From: JAJZXY01 sp046706185
GTDB lineage: Archaea; Thermoplasmatota; Thermoplasmata; Sysuiplasmatales; Sysuiplasmataceae
Reading direction: 5' to 3'
DNA: 9,979 bases
Assembly (NCBI GenBank): GCA_046706185.1
Contig: JBJKPR010000019.1
Location: 1 to 9,979 of the forward strand
The notes beneath the pieces were generated by a model, which searched no databases, was not told where the DNA came from, and saw nothing but the letters and a program-made list of their open reading frames with translations. How positions within the stretch are numbered: position 1 is the first letter of the stretch; each line of letters begins with the position of its first letter. Positions 1 to 7,063 of the stretch are shown here, piece by piece. The translations under genes were made by a program, and so were the position numbers.

Positions 1-186
1 CGAGAACACTTCATCGTACTTCGAGTGCATCTGACAGGGTGTATGCACTTTCTGACGAAAACGTTTGCGGTCAAACACAGCAGGCGCCTAATCAACAATG
101 GCTGTTTTCAACAGGCTGACCAGTTACCAGCTTTTCACCCATCGACATAAGTTTAAATGTTATGTAGCGATAGGTGCTACACTTCG
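1..186. other. Left-edge region, possible 3' end of an upstream gene plus leader of the TrmB-like gene
   Basis: Plus frame 1 is open from the first base to a TAA at 148-150 (49 codons). It could be the C-terminus of a gene starting outside the window. The translation is rich in basic residues and has no family signature I recognise, so it may equally be chance. Two small inverted repeats lie here: GTTTG-cggt-CAAAC at 63-76 and CTGTT-ttc-AACAG at 102-114. Neither is followed by a T-run, so I do not call them terminators; they could be operators for the adjacent regulator. Confidence 0.25.
148..160 (+). promoter_or_regulatory. Candidate TATA box for the TrmB-like gene
   Basis: The AT-rich core TTTAAAT (152-158) lies about 30 bases before ATG 187 and overlaps the more upstream possible ATG at 157. 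If it is the TATA box, transcription would begin near 178-182. A start at 157 would then fall upstream of the transcript, which favours 187. AGGTG at 172-176 is a possible but weak ribosome-binding site for ATG 187, and the transcript may instead be nearly leaderless. Confidence 0.4.
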
Positions 187-948
187 ATGAACCTTATCAA
201 AATGCTCGGAGAAAATCCGGATGAGTTGCGCAAGGAATATGAGAGCGTCATTGGCGTGCTCAAGCGGTGCGGCCTCTCTGAATATGAGGCACGTGCATAC
301 CTGGGCCTCGTGGTACTCGGCTTTGGCACACCCCAGCGTGTCGCTGAGGTCACAAAGATACCGAGGACCTCGGCGTACAAGTCGCTGACCCTCCTGGAGG
401 AGAAGGGGTTTGTAACATCCTCACCCGGAAAACCGAAGATATTCCACCCTGAAGACCCGCTGATGAAAGGAGACGAGATAGCGGAGAACACGAGAGATGC
501 GTTCAGGAAACTTTCGCTCGTAAGCGGCATGCTGAGTGAAAGGGGCGTGCCTCAGCTAATCTACACGATAGTCGGCAGGGAGAAGGTGACAGAGAAGATA
601 GGCGAGATGCTTGAGTCGTCCACAACAAGGTTTCTCATATCAACACCCGCCATAAGGGACATAAGAAAGCTCTTCGGAAAGAAATTCGCAGATGCGAAGA
701 AGAGGGGAGTGGAGATAACGATCATCACCGCCCCCTCCGTAAAGCTGCCGGAGCACACAGTGAGCTACAGGGTTACCGAGCTTCTGGCGACCGATATCAC
801 ATCGGACGGGAACAAGGCGCTGATTGCCGCACCAGACCTTTCTGCATGCGGCTATACTGACAACGCCTCGCTTGTTGGCCACCTTGAGTCCTTCCTCCAG
901 CTTCTCACCGCGAAGCTCGCTCTAGGCACTCCGGGCGGAGCGGACTAA
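187..948 (+). CDS. TrmB-family transcriptional regulator
   Basis: This is probably a DNA-binding transcription factor acting in the cytoplasm. Numbering from ATG 187 (253 residues), residues 27-88 form a winged helix with the TrmB signature: GLSEYEARAYLGLV, then GTPQRVAEVTKIPRTSAYKSL as the recognition helices, then a wing ending KIFHPEDP. The rest (about 125-240) resembles the phospholipase-D-like dimer/effector half seen in many archaeal TrmB paralogs, with IYTIVGREKV and a GVEITIIT strand. Full-length sugar-binding TrmB proteins are about 340 residues; this one lacks the C-terminal sugar-binding extension, so its ligand cannot be guessed. An in-frame ATG at 157 would add ten residues but lies inside the likely TATA box; ATG 202 is another alternative. 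The stop codon overlaps that of the convergent helicase gene, so the two transcripts collide tail to tail. Confidence 0.85.
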   Translation: MNLIKMLGENPDELRKEYESVIGVLKRCGLSEYEARAYLGLVVLGFGTPQRVAEVTKIPRTSAYKSLTLLEEKGFVTSSPGKPKIFHPEDPLMKGDEIAENTRDAFRKLSLVSGMLSERGVPQLIYTIVGREKVTEKIGEMLESSTTRFLISTPAIRDIRKLFGKKFADAKKRGVEITIITAPSVKLPEHTVSYRVTELLATDITSDGNKALIAAPDLSACGYTDNASLVGHLESFLQLLTAKLALGTPGGAD

Positions 949-2519
949 TCCTGCTTCCTGAGGGACCTGACGATGCTGTTCATCTTCTTCTCCCTCTTCG
1001 AGCTTGCCCTGAGGTATGCCTCATCCCTTGTACCGTTTGCAACAAGTATTGCAACCTTCCCTATCGAACTCCTCCCCGTCCTTCCCTTCCTCTGTATGTA
1101 TCTTATCTCACTTGGTATGGGCTCGTAGAACACTACAAGCTCAACGTCAGGTATGTCTATGCCTTCTTCTCCAATGCTGCTCGCAACAAGGACATTGAAG
1201 CGGCGGGAGGAGAACAGCCCCACAGTCTCCTTCTGCTGCTTCTGGCTCATTCCCTTCTCTTTTCCCCTGTCTGCTTGGCCTATGAATTTGCCGTGGCTTA
1301 TTCCCTCCTTCTCGAGCGCTGATGTGATGACTTCAATCGTATCCCTGTACTGAGTGAACACAATAACAAGGCTGTCCTTCCTGGTCTCAAGCTGCCCCTT
1401 TACTATTTCCACCAGTTTTTCGACCTTTGGATGGGAGGTCGAGCCGGTGGCCGACAGAAGCTCCCTCACCTTCACGATCCTCCCGTCGTTCAGGAAACTC
1501 TTCTCCACCTTGCTCAGCTTCTCCGACGCCGCCATCCTATCCAGGTAGAGGCGGAGCGGTCCAATCCCCTGCGTCTCGAGGAGCTCTGAACAGTGGTATG
1601 CGTGAATTGCCACGATGCTGTTGTGCATTGCGCCGAACAGATATCCCCCTCTTCTCCCCCTTGCCATTATTCCTGCCCTGACTGACAGGAGATCCTTTCT
1701 GGAGACGAACTCCGCTTTCTTGTATCTCAGGAAGCCCATGCGCTGAAGCTTTGTGATCTTCTCATGCAGCATGGCGTCTATGGGCTGGAGCAGCTCTTTC
1801 ATCTCACTGTCAAGGTCTACCCTGACAACTGTCTCGTCTACATCCCTCACATAGGAGGTGACGTCGATATCCTCCCTGCTGCGTGTCTCCACCTTCCCTA
1901 TGTTGAGCGCATGTATTATGTCCTCTATTTTTGCCTTCTTCGAACCGGGAGACGCGGTAAGGCCCAGGATCCTCACACCCCCATCCCTGCACTTCTCCGC
2001 CACCTGCACGTAGGAGTAGTTTCCAACTGCCCTGTGCGCTTCATCGAATATGCAGAAGGCAACATCGCCCAGGCTGTACATCCCTGAAGCAATGTCGTTG
2101 CCGATCACCTGCGGCGTGGCGAATATGACCTTGCTCGAATACCAAAGCTTCTTCCTATCTTCCGCCGGCGTTGATCCTGTAAAAAGGGCAAGCGACTTGA
2201 TTATGAAATACTTCCTGAACGTGTCGAGATGCTGCATCACGAGAGGCCGCGTCGGCGCCAGGAAGAGCACCTTCTTTCCTGTGATTTTCATCATCTCCGC
2301 CGCACCGAGCAGCGCAACCACCGTCTTGCCCAGCCCGGTCGGCACAACAACAAGCAGATTGCTGGTGGCCGCCTCTCTAGCAAGCTCAACCTGGAAGTCC
2401 CTGTATTCAACTGAATTCTTCTCGAGCAGCGGATGTGAGACGAACCCGTCCACATTCTCTATGGTTGCATCCCTGTCAAACTCGACATAATCAAAAAGTG
2501 TCGACTGGCCCTCAGCCAC
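945..2519 (-). CDS. Hef/FANCM-type DEAD/DEAH-family SF2 helicase, no nuclease domain
   Basis: This is an ATP-dependent superfamily 2 helicase or translocase, probably acting on stalled forks or branched DNA as archaeal Hef and eukaryotic FANCM do. The 524 residues carry the full motif set: a Q-like YRDFQ region (39-43), motif I PTGLGKT (60-66), Ia APTRPLV (88-94), ATPQV (134-138), motif II DEAH (159-162), motif III TAS (188-190), motif IV VIVFTQYRDT (385-394), motif V ASSIGEEGIDIPD (446-458) and motif VI QRKGRTGR (476-483). The long helical insert between the two RecA folds (about 210-350) is typical of Hef. The protein stops soon after motif VI, so the XPF-like nuclease and HhH tail of the roughly 750-residue euryarchaeal Hef are absent. 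The start is GTG, two bases after the stop of the nucleotidyltransferase gene. That suggests translational coupling as the last gene of an operon. Confidence 0.88.
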   Translation of the reverse strand: MAEGQSTLFDYVEFDRDATIENVDGFVSHPLLEKNSVEYRDFQVELAREAATSNLLVVVPTGLGKTVVALLGAAEMMKITGKKVLFLAPTRPLVMQHLDTFRKYFIIKSLALFTGSTPAEDRKKLWYSSKVIFATPQVIGNDIASGMYSLGDVAFCIFDEAHRAVGNYSYVQVAEKCRDGGVRILGLTASPGSKKAKIEDIIHALNIGKVETRSREDIDVTSYVRDVDETVVRVDLDSEMKELLQPIDAMLHEKITKLQRMGFLRYKKAEFVSRKDLLSVRAGIMARGRRGGYLFGAMHNSIVAIHAYHCSELLETQGIGPLRLYLDRMAASEKLSKVEKSFLNDGRIVKVRELLSATGSTSHPKVEKLVEIVKGQLETRKDSLVIVFTQYRDTIEVITSALEKEGISHGKFIGQADRGKEKGMSQKQQKETVGLFSSRRFNVLVASSIGEEGIDIPDVELVVFYEPIPSEIRYIQRKGRTGRSSIGKVAILVANGTRDEAYLRASSKREKKMNSIVRSLRKQD

Positions 2520-2521
2520 GC

Positions 2522-3499
2522 TCAGACAGAAGGCTCCCCTAATATTTGATTGTCACTGACGGTGGAATCGCCTAGAACAGCGCCGGGGCATATTATCGAA
2601 CCGGTAATCCTGCAGTTCCTGCCTATGGCTGCGTTTGCAAGGACAGCGCTGTTCTCCACAACGCTCCCCTCGTCGATTGTTGCGCCCCTCTCCACGTATG
2701 CGTTGGGACCCAGCCTCACACCACTCAGCTTTGCACCCTTTTCGACTGCAACAGGCCTGCTGAGAGAGCAGCCATCCATCCTTGCACTCTTCTCAATCCC
2801 CAGGCTTTCCCTGTCCATCAGAAGCTGCTGGGCCGTAAGGAACATCTCCCTGGAACCGCAGTCAATCCAGTACCCGTCGAACCTGTAGCCGTATAGGCTG
2901 CCTGAAGTCAGTCTCGGGAAGACCTCTCTTTCAAGTGAAAAATCCTCGCGGCTCATGTGGTGGAAAATGCCAGGCTCCATTATGTAGGTGCCAGCGTTTA
3001 TCAGGTTGCTGAACGCCTCCCCCCTTGCTGGCTTCTCCCTGAACTCGGCTATCGCAGATCCGTCCGAAAGCCTCACTGCACCGAACGGGCTGGGGTCTGC
3101 AACCTCCCAGAGAGATATTGTCGCAATGGCGCCCTTTTCCTCATGGAAAGTCCGCATCTCCGCAACAGGCAGGCTGTTCACAACGTCCCCGTTCAGGACA
3201 ACGAAGGTGGAATCAAGCATGTTTCTCAGGTTCCATAGCGCTCCGGCCGTGCCGAGCGGCTTGTGCTCCGTAACGACAACGACTGGGGCGCGCTGGCTGT
3301 TTTCCAGGAAGTAATTCTCAATGTCGTGGCCCCTGTAGCCTGCGGCGACAATCACCTCTTCCACTCCTGCGGGGAGCGTGTTGATGATCCTCTGCAGGAG
3401 AGGTATGCCTGCGATAGGGACAAGCGGCTTCGGTATGATGTTTGTCAGTGGCCTCAGCCTTGTCCCAAAACCGCCTGCCAGAACAACTGCCTTAACCAA
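2522..3499 (-). CDS. NDP-sugar nucleotidyltransferase with C-terminal left-handed beta-helix
   Basis: The enzyme is predicted to join a sugar-1-phosphate to an NTP, giving an NDP-sugar and pyrophosphate for glycan, lipid or protein glycosylation. The N-terminal Rossmann-like domain has the GGFGTRLRPLT loop (9-19) with PKP (23-25), GTAGAL (83-88), metal-binding NGD (103-105), EKP (155-157), NAGTY (168-172) and WIDCG (211-215). Residues 245-320 are hexapeptide-like repeats (PVAVEKGAKL, AYVERGATI, SVVENSAVL), consistent with a left-handed beta-helix as in mannose-1-phosphate guanylyltransferase-like archaeal proteins. An acetyltransferase function for the repeats is not evident. Which sugar and nucleotide are used cannot be read from the sequence. 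The start is TTG at 3499, supported by GGTGA at 3508-3504 on the minus strand and by the immediate MVKAVVLAGG beginning. It lies 28 bases after the Sm-like gene and 2 bases before the helicase gene. Confidence 0.9.
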   Translation of the reverse strand: MVKAVVLAGGFGTRLRPLTNIIPKPLVPIAGIPLLQRIINTLPAGVEEVIVAAGYRGHDIENYFLENSQRAPVVVVTEHKPLGTAGALWNLRNMLDSTFVVLNGDVVNSLPVAEMRTFHEEKGAIATISLWEVADPSPFGAVRLSDGSAIAEFREKPARGEAFSNLINAGTYIMEPGIFHHMSREDFSLEREVFPRLTSGSLYGYRFDGYWIDCGSREMFLTAQQLLMDRESLGIEKSARMDGCSLSRPVAVEKGAKLSGVRLGPNAYVERGATIDEGSVVENSAVLANAAIGRNCRITGSIICPGAVLGDSTVSDNQILGEPSV

Positions 3500-3527
3500 G
3501 GGCTCACCGGATTATTCCAGCTCCTCT

Positions 3528-3761
3528 TCATGGGGAGATGCTGACAACGTTGTTGCCACGTAGAATAACTGAACCTATCTTCCTTGTCTGCTCAACTGTC
3601 CGCTCCTCGGTGTCCTCGAGAACCATGTTCATGAACTCGTCGTATCCGACGAGCCTTCCCTCGAGCGTCCTGCTGTCCTTGAGCAACAGTGTAACCCGCT
3701 TGTTGAGTGATTTTTCCAGCAATGCAAGGGGCATTACCATAAATACCGTGGATCCAAACAT
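3528..3761 (-). CDS. Sm-like archaeal RNA-binding protein (LSm/SmAP)
   Basis: This is a small RNA-binding protein expected to form a heptameric ring that binds U-rich RNA, with roles in RNA turnover and processing. The Sm1 motif covers about 22-50 (VTLLLKDSRTLEGRLVGYDE then FMNMVLED), with the conserved D41 and N45. The Sm2 motif covers about 62-75, with ILRGNNVVSI including the RNA-contacting RG. At 77 residues the length is normal for an archaeal LSm. Three in-frame ATGs compete: 3761, 3740 and 3734. The family normally begins just before the PLALLEKSLNKRV stretch, so 3740 or 3734 is quite possible. I keep the longest because no strong ribosome-binding site decides it. It is first in the likely operon with the nucleotidyltransferase and helicase. 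Confidence 0.9.
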   Translation of the reverse strand: MFGSTVFMVMPLALLEKSLNKRVTLLLKDSRTLEGRLVGYDEFMNMVLEDTEERTVEQTRKIGSVILRGNNVVSISP

Positions 3762-3853
3762 TTGATACGAATTTAATCCTTTCGTTATGCCAACGGTGAA
3801 TAAAAGGAAATTAAGGTGTTTGTTGAGTTTTTCTGAGCGGTTGCATTCAGCCT
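3762..3853 (-). promoter_or_regulatory. Promoter/terminator gap between thermosome and Sm-like gene
   Basis: On the minus strand this 92-base gap reads away from the thermosome stop and into the Sm-like gene. CCTTTTATTC (3808-3799) is the best TATA candidate, preceded by AT-rich sequence. It would place the RNA start near 3778, about 17 bases before ATG 3761. A second AT core, GATTAAATTC (3778-3769), would suit a start at ATG 3740 instead. The T-rich stretch around 3815-3800 could also serve as an archaeal oligo-T terminator for the thermosome transcript. I see no stem-loop. Confidence 0.4.
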
Positions 3854-5497
3854 TCAGTACTCGTCGCCCATTCCGCCCATGCCGCCTGCCCCTCCCCTGG
3901 GAGGAGTGAGATCCTTTGACTTGCTCGCAATGACATCGTCTATCTTCAGTATCATCACGGCAGCATCGGTCGCCGAGTGTATTGCCTGCTTGCCGACGCG
4001 AATAGGTTCAATGATCTTTTCCCTCTTCATGTCGCTGACCTTTCCGCTTATCACGTTGACGCCCGCAGACGCCTGGCCGTTCTTGTGCGCCTTCCTTATG
4101 TCTATGAGTATGTCTATCGGGTCAAGGCCCGCATTCTCTGCAAGCGTTGTGGGAATGACTTCAAGCGCCTCTGCATACGCTTCGATCGCAATCTGCTCCC
4201 TTCCGCCGACTGATGTGGCGTAGTCCCTGAGCTTCATTGCGAGCTCGGTCGCAGTGGCACCTCCGCCGTATGCCATCTTGCCGTCCTCGAGCGCAACAGC
4301 GACAACACTTGTTGCATCAACAAGCGAGCGCTCTATCTCGTCGACAACATGCTCTGTGCCACCCCTTATAAGCACCGAGACTGCCTTGGGGTTCTTGCAT
4401 CCGGTGACGAAGGTCATCTTGTCCTCGAGGATCTTCCTCTCCTCGACAAGCTGTGCGTTGCCAAGGTCCTGTGCCGTCAGGTCGTCGACCCTGCTCACTA
4501 TGTTTGCGCCCGTCGCCTTTGAGAGCTTCTCCATGTCAGACTTCTTGACACGCTTGACCGCGTAGATCTTGTTCTTGGACAGGTAGTGCGCAGCAAGGTC
4601 GTCTATACCCTTCTGGCAGAACACCGCGTTTGCGCCGCTGTTCCTGACCTTGTCCACCATCGCCTTCAGCATGTTCTCCTCTTCCTGCAGGAACTGCTGT
4701 ATTTTTGTCGGGTCAGTTATCTCGATTTTTGCGTCTATCTCAGTCTTCTTTATCTCGAGGGCCGCGTCGAGCAGCGCGATCTTGGCCTTTTCAACCTGCT
4801 TCGGCATTGCTGTGTGTGCCGCCTCCTTGTCAACTATGATGCCAGTGATTGTCTCCGTCTCATCGATGCTTGCCCCGTGTTTCTTGACAAGCTGTATGTC
4901 GTCGTCATCGACGTAGAGCTTTCCGTTCCTGTCTTCCGCAACGGATGACACAGCATCAACCGAAACCTTCGCAAGCGTGTCAATTGCGCTGCTTGCGCTC
5001 TTGCTGTACATTGCGGTCTTGGCTATGTCAATCAGTGTGTCCTTGTCCTTCAATGAAATGGGCAGCGAAATCTTCTCCAGGATCTCAATAGCCTTTGACT
5101 CTGCCATCCTGTAGCCCTTTGTAATCACGGTCGGATGGACATTCTGCTCTATGAGCGACTCTGCCTTCTTCAGGAATTCGCCGGCGAGTATGACGGATGT
5201 TGTTGTTCCGTCGCCTGCCTCCTCGTCCTGCGTCTTTGCAACCTCTATGATCATCTTGGCTGCTGGATGCTCGACCTCGAGTTCCTTCAGTATTGTGACG
5301 CCGTCGTTTGTTATTGTCACATCGCCGAGGCCGCCGACAAGCATTTTGTCCATGCCGCGCGGTCCGAGTGTCGTCCTGACTGCATCGGCAATGGCCTTCG
5401 CGGCTGCAATGTTGTCAAACTGGGCACCCTTTCCCCTCTCTCTCCTCGTTCCCTCTTTCAAAACCAGTATCGGTGTGTTTCCTGCCTGTCCTATCAT
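3854..5497 (-). CDS. Thermosome subunit (group II chaperonin)
   Basis: This is an ATP-driven cytosolic chaperonin subunit that assembles into a double-ring folding cage. The 547 residues show LGPRGMDKML (44-53), NDGVTIL (64-70), the nucleotide-binding GDGTTT (95-100) and GGGATATELA (411-420). The apical region at about 245-285 fits the helical-protrusion lid of group II chaperonins. The tail ends in the GGAGGMGGMGDEY repeat typical of archaeal thermosomes. The length is normal. ATG 5497 is well supported by GAGGTAA (5508-5502 on the minus strand), seven bases away. Thermoplasmata usually carry alpha and beta paralogs; I cannot say which this is. It is monocistronic by appearance, with its own TATA box upstream and a separate promoter for the following Sm-like gene. 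Confidence 0.97.
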   Translation of the reverse strand: MIGQAGNTPILVLKEGTRRERGKGAQFDNIAAAKAIADAVRTTLGPRGMDKMLVGGLGDVTITNDGVTILKELEVEHPAAKMIIEVAKTQDEEAGDGTTTSVILAGEFLKKAESLIEQNVHPTVITKGYRMAESKAIEILEKISLPISLKDKDTLIDIAKTAMYSKSASSAIDTLAKVSVDAVSSVAEDRNGKLYVDDDDIQLVKKHGASIDETETITGIIVDKEAAHTAMPKQVEKAKIALLDAALEIKKTEIDAKIEITDPTKIQQFLQEEENMLKAMVDKVRNSGANAVFCQKGIDDLAAHYLSKNKIYAVKRVKKSDMEKLSKATGANIVSRVDDLTAQDLGNAQLVEERKILEDKMTFVTGCKNPKAVSVLIRGGTEHVVDEIERSLVDATSVVAVALEDGKMAYGGGATATELAMKLRDYATSVGGREQIAIEAYAEALEVIPTTLAENAGLDPIDILIDIRKAHKNGQASAGVNVISGKVSDMKREKIIEPIRVGKQAIHSATDAAVMILKIDDVIASKSKDLTPPRGGAGGMGGMGDEY

Positions 5498-5603
5498 GTT
5501 GTTACCTCTTGCTTCTTGATAACCAGCTCAGTGCCCGTCGGCAAGAACCTGCTGCGGGGCACATCAAATTCTAAGATGGTTAAGTAAGCACTTCTATAAA
5601 AGT
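5498..5603 (-). promoter_or_regulatory. Thermosome promoter and 5' leader with inverted repeat
   Basis: On the minus strand CTTTTATA (5602-5595) is a strong archaeal TATA box, preceded by an AGAAATA stretch that could act as the BRE. RNA would start near 5570-5575, giving a leader of roughly 75 nt. That is unusual in archaea, where leaders are often short. The leader contains GTGCCC and GGGCAC (plus-strand arms 5531-5536 and 5557-5562) enclosing a weaker inner pairing, then the GAGGTAA ribosome-binding site (5508-5502). A leader stem near a chaperonin start could affect translation; this is inference. Confidence 0.6.
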
Positions 5604-5631
5604 ATTTCTGAAAGTGGTTCTGTTATCTTGG

Positions 5632-5667
5632 CGGTTGGCAGGGAAGGCTGTTAATTGTCGGTTGGCA
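5632..5667 (-). repeat. Direct repeat TGCCAACCG upstream of the thermosome promoter
   Basis: The 9-mer TGCCAACCG occurs twice on the minus strand, at 5667-5659 and 5640-5632, 27 bases apart start to start. The promoter-proximal copy ends about 30 bases upstream of the thermosome TATA box. Tandem sites at this position could bind a regulator, but no matching transcription factor is known to me. Confidence 0.4.
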
Positions 5668-5680
5668 TGGCTGGGGGTAT

Positions 5681-7063
5681 TTAAGGCAACAGGTCTAAGA
5701 GGTTCTTGTCTGCCCTCGTGCTCTTGTTAAGGTACAGCTCCACCGCACGTCGTTCGCCAGCTCGAACAGAGTCCTTCACTAACTGATCCTCCTCCTGTCG
5801 GCACGTGTAGTTGTGAGTTCTCCTTCCGCTGTTCCATTGTGCAGATGTTGGAAACGATGGATCGTCAGCTTCCCTCGTGAGAGAGTCTCCAATGCCATCG
5901 CAGAACTCACAGTTGTGGGGGAGTTGTCCATTTTCTCCAAGCGACTCCTTCACCTGATCCATCTTCAGGTAGTGTCTTAGCTCTGGATGGTACCATTTGC
6001 CATAGATGCCAAAGTCTTCCTCCTCATCTATGTCGTCGTCCCCCTCGTCCTGTTTTTTCTTTTTCCTGAATTTGGGTCTGTCCTGCACGCCCCCAAGGGG
6101 ATCGCAAGTGAGATCAACACCGTTACCAAAGTATGCAAGCCCTTCATTCCGTGTGTCGAGTACCATAATCGCGATCGTGTCATGGTGTTCTCTCTTGAGT
6201 GTGTCCAGCGCCATGAGGAACACCCTCAACCTCCTTCGAGCCATTGGGTCGGCTAACATGTCTTCTGTCCGGAAGAATTTCAGGACAAGAATGGAATGAG
6301 GTTGAAGCATATCGGCTATTGCGTCAGCGATTCTCTGGGGTGGCTTGTCACTCTGAAAAGCTGTCGAATCGATTGGGACATACGTCGCTGGGTATGCAAC
6401 CGTCGTCTCAACAGTTATCCTGTGACACACTGCATTCACTTTCGCGAGTGTGTTCAGCATCGCCTGCTTTCTTCCATCAACGAGAGGCACCGGGGGAAGG
6501 ATAACACTTGCTCCGAGACTCAAGCAGTGCCTGACATACCAATCCACGTAAACGAGAATGAGCTTCCTAGATTCGAGTTCATGCCATGCGTCGTTGGGCT
6601 TTCTGTCCTTGAAGACATCCCTAACCTGCGTCGGGAATTTGCTGAGTGAGAATATAAGGTCAACCCTGTTGACCTTTCGTCCCTTGTTCTCTCTGTTCTT
6701 CTTATCCTTCTCTGTGTGGTGCAAGCGGGGATAGCTGTACTCTTCAGAGCTGGGGTCGATGATGATAGCTTTCTCATCCATCATTTCCTTGGCCCTAGTG
6801 ATGGCAATTTCATTGTTGTCGAGCCTTCTTTGACCTTCGCCGATGAATAATGACTTCGAGAGCTCATGCAGATTCCACAAGTCGAGTACGACACCCTCGG
6901 TATGCATTTCACTTGGCGAACGCCCAAAGAACAATTCCAAGTCTTTCCTTGATTGCAGTTTAGGCAACGTTCCAATGGTGTTTAGGATCTTCCCGCCAAT
7001 TTCGATCTCCTTGATGCAAGTGCTGCCGACCCTCACGATGTGATTTACTACTACGTGCCTCAT
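5681..7063 (-). CDS. Unrecognised 460-residue protein, barrel-like core with C-terminal putative zinc site
   Basis: I do not recognise this protein. Residues about 165-325 alternate hydrophobic strands and helices: KLILVYVDWYV, SVILPPVPL (186-194), ATYVPIDSTAFQ (226-237), ILVLKFFRTED (258-268) and TIAIMVLDT (296-304), ending in GNGVDLTCDPLGG (313-325). This suggests a TIM-barrel-type fold. A charged linker follows (KKKK then DEGDDDIDEEED, 334-350). The C-terminus has CEFC (385-388) and HNYTC (417-421), a plausible zinc site. The DSTAFQ, GVDL and CxxC...HN pieces loosely recall tRNA-guanine transglycosylase-like proteins (TGT/DpdA). However, the spacing between them differs from true TGT, so this is only a hint. 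There is no signal peptide or membrane segment. The ATG overlaps the stop of the upstream HTH gene and is preceded by GAGGAAGG, so the two are co-translated. Confidence 0.75.
   Translation of the reverse strand: MRHVVVNHIVRVGSTCIKEIEIGGKILNTIGTLPKLQSRKDLELFFGRSPSEMHTEGVVLDLWNLHELSKSLFIGEGQRRLDNNEIAITRAKEMMDEKAIIIDPSSEEYSYPRLHHTEKDKKNRENKGRKVNRVDLIFSLSKFPTQVRDVFKDRKPNDAWHELESRKLILVYVDWYVRHCLSLGASVILPPVPLVDGRKQAMLNTLAKVNAVCHRITVETTVAYPATYVPIDSTAFQSDKPPQRIADAIADMLQPHSILVLKFFRTEDMLADPMARRRLRVFLMALDTLKREHHDTIAIMVLDTRNEGLAYFGNGVDLTCDPLGGVQDRPKFRKKKKQDEGDDDIDEEEDFGIYGKWYHPELRHYLKMDQVKESLGENGQLPHNCEFCDGIGDSLTREADDPSFPTSAQWNSGRRTHNYTCRQEEDQLVKDSVRAGERRAVELYLNKSTRADKNLLDLLP

Noticed and set aside
63..114. 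Small inverted repeats as a terminator or ncRNA
   Set aside because: Stems are only 5 bp and lack a following T-run; no tRNA, rRNA or box C/D pattern was found anywhere in the window.
2050..2490. A 146-codon plus-strand frame opposite the helicase motifs
   Set aside because: Serine- and leucine-rich antisense translation of conserved helicase codons, without a promoter or ribosome-binding site.
5135..5587. A 150-codon plus-strand frame over the start of the thermosome gene
   Set aside because: It is the antisense shadow of a highly conserved coding region and has no family features of its own.
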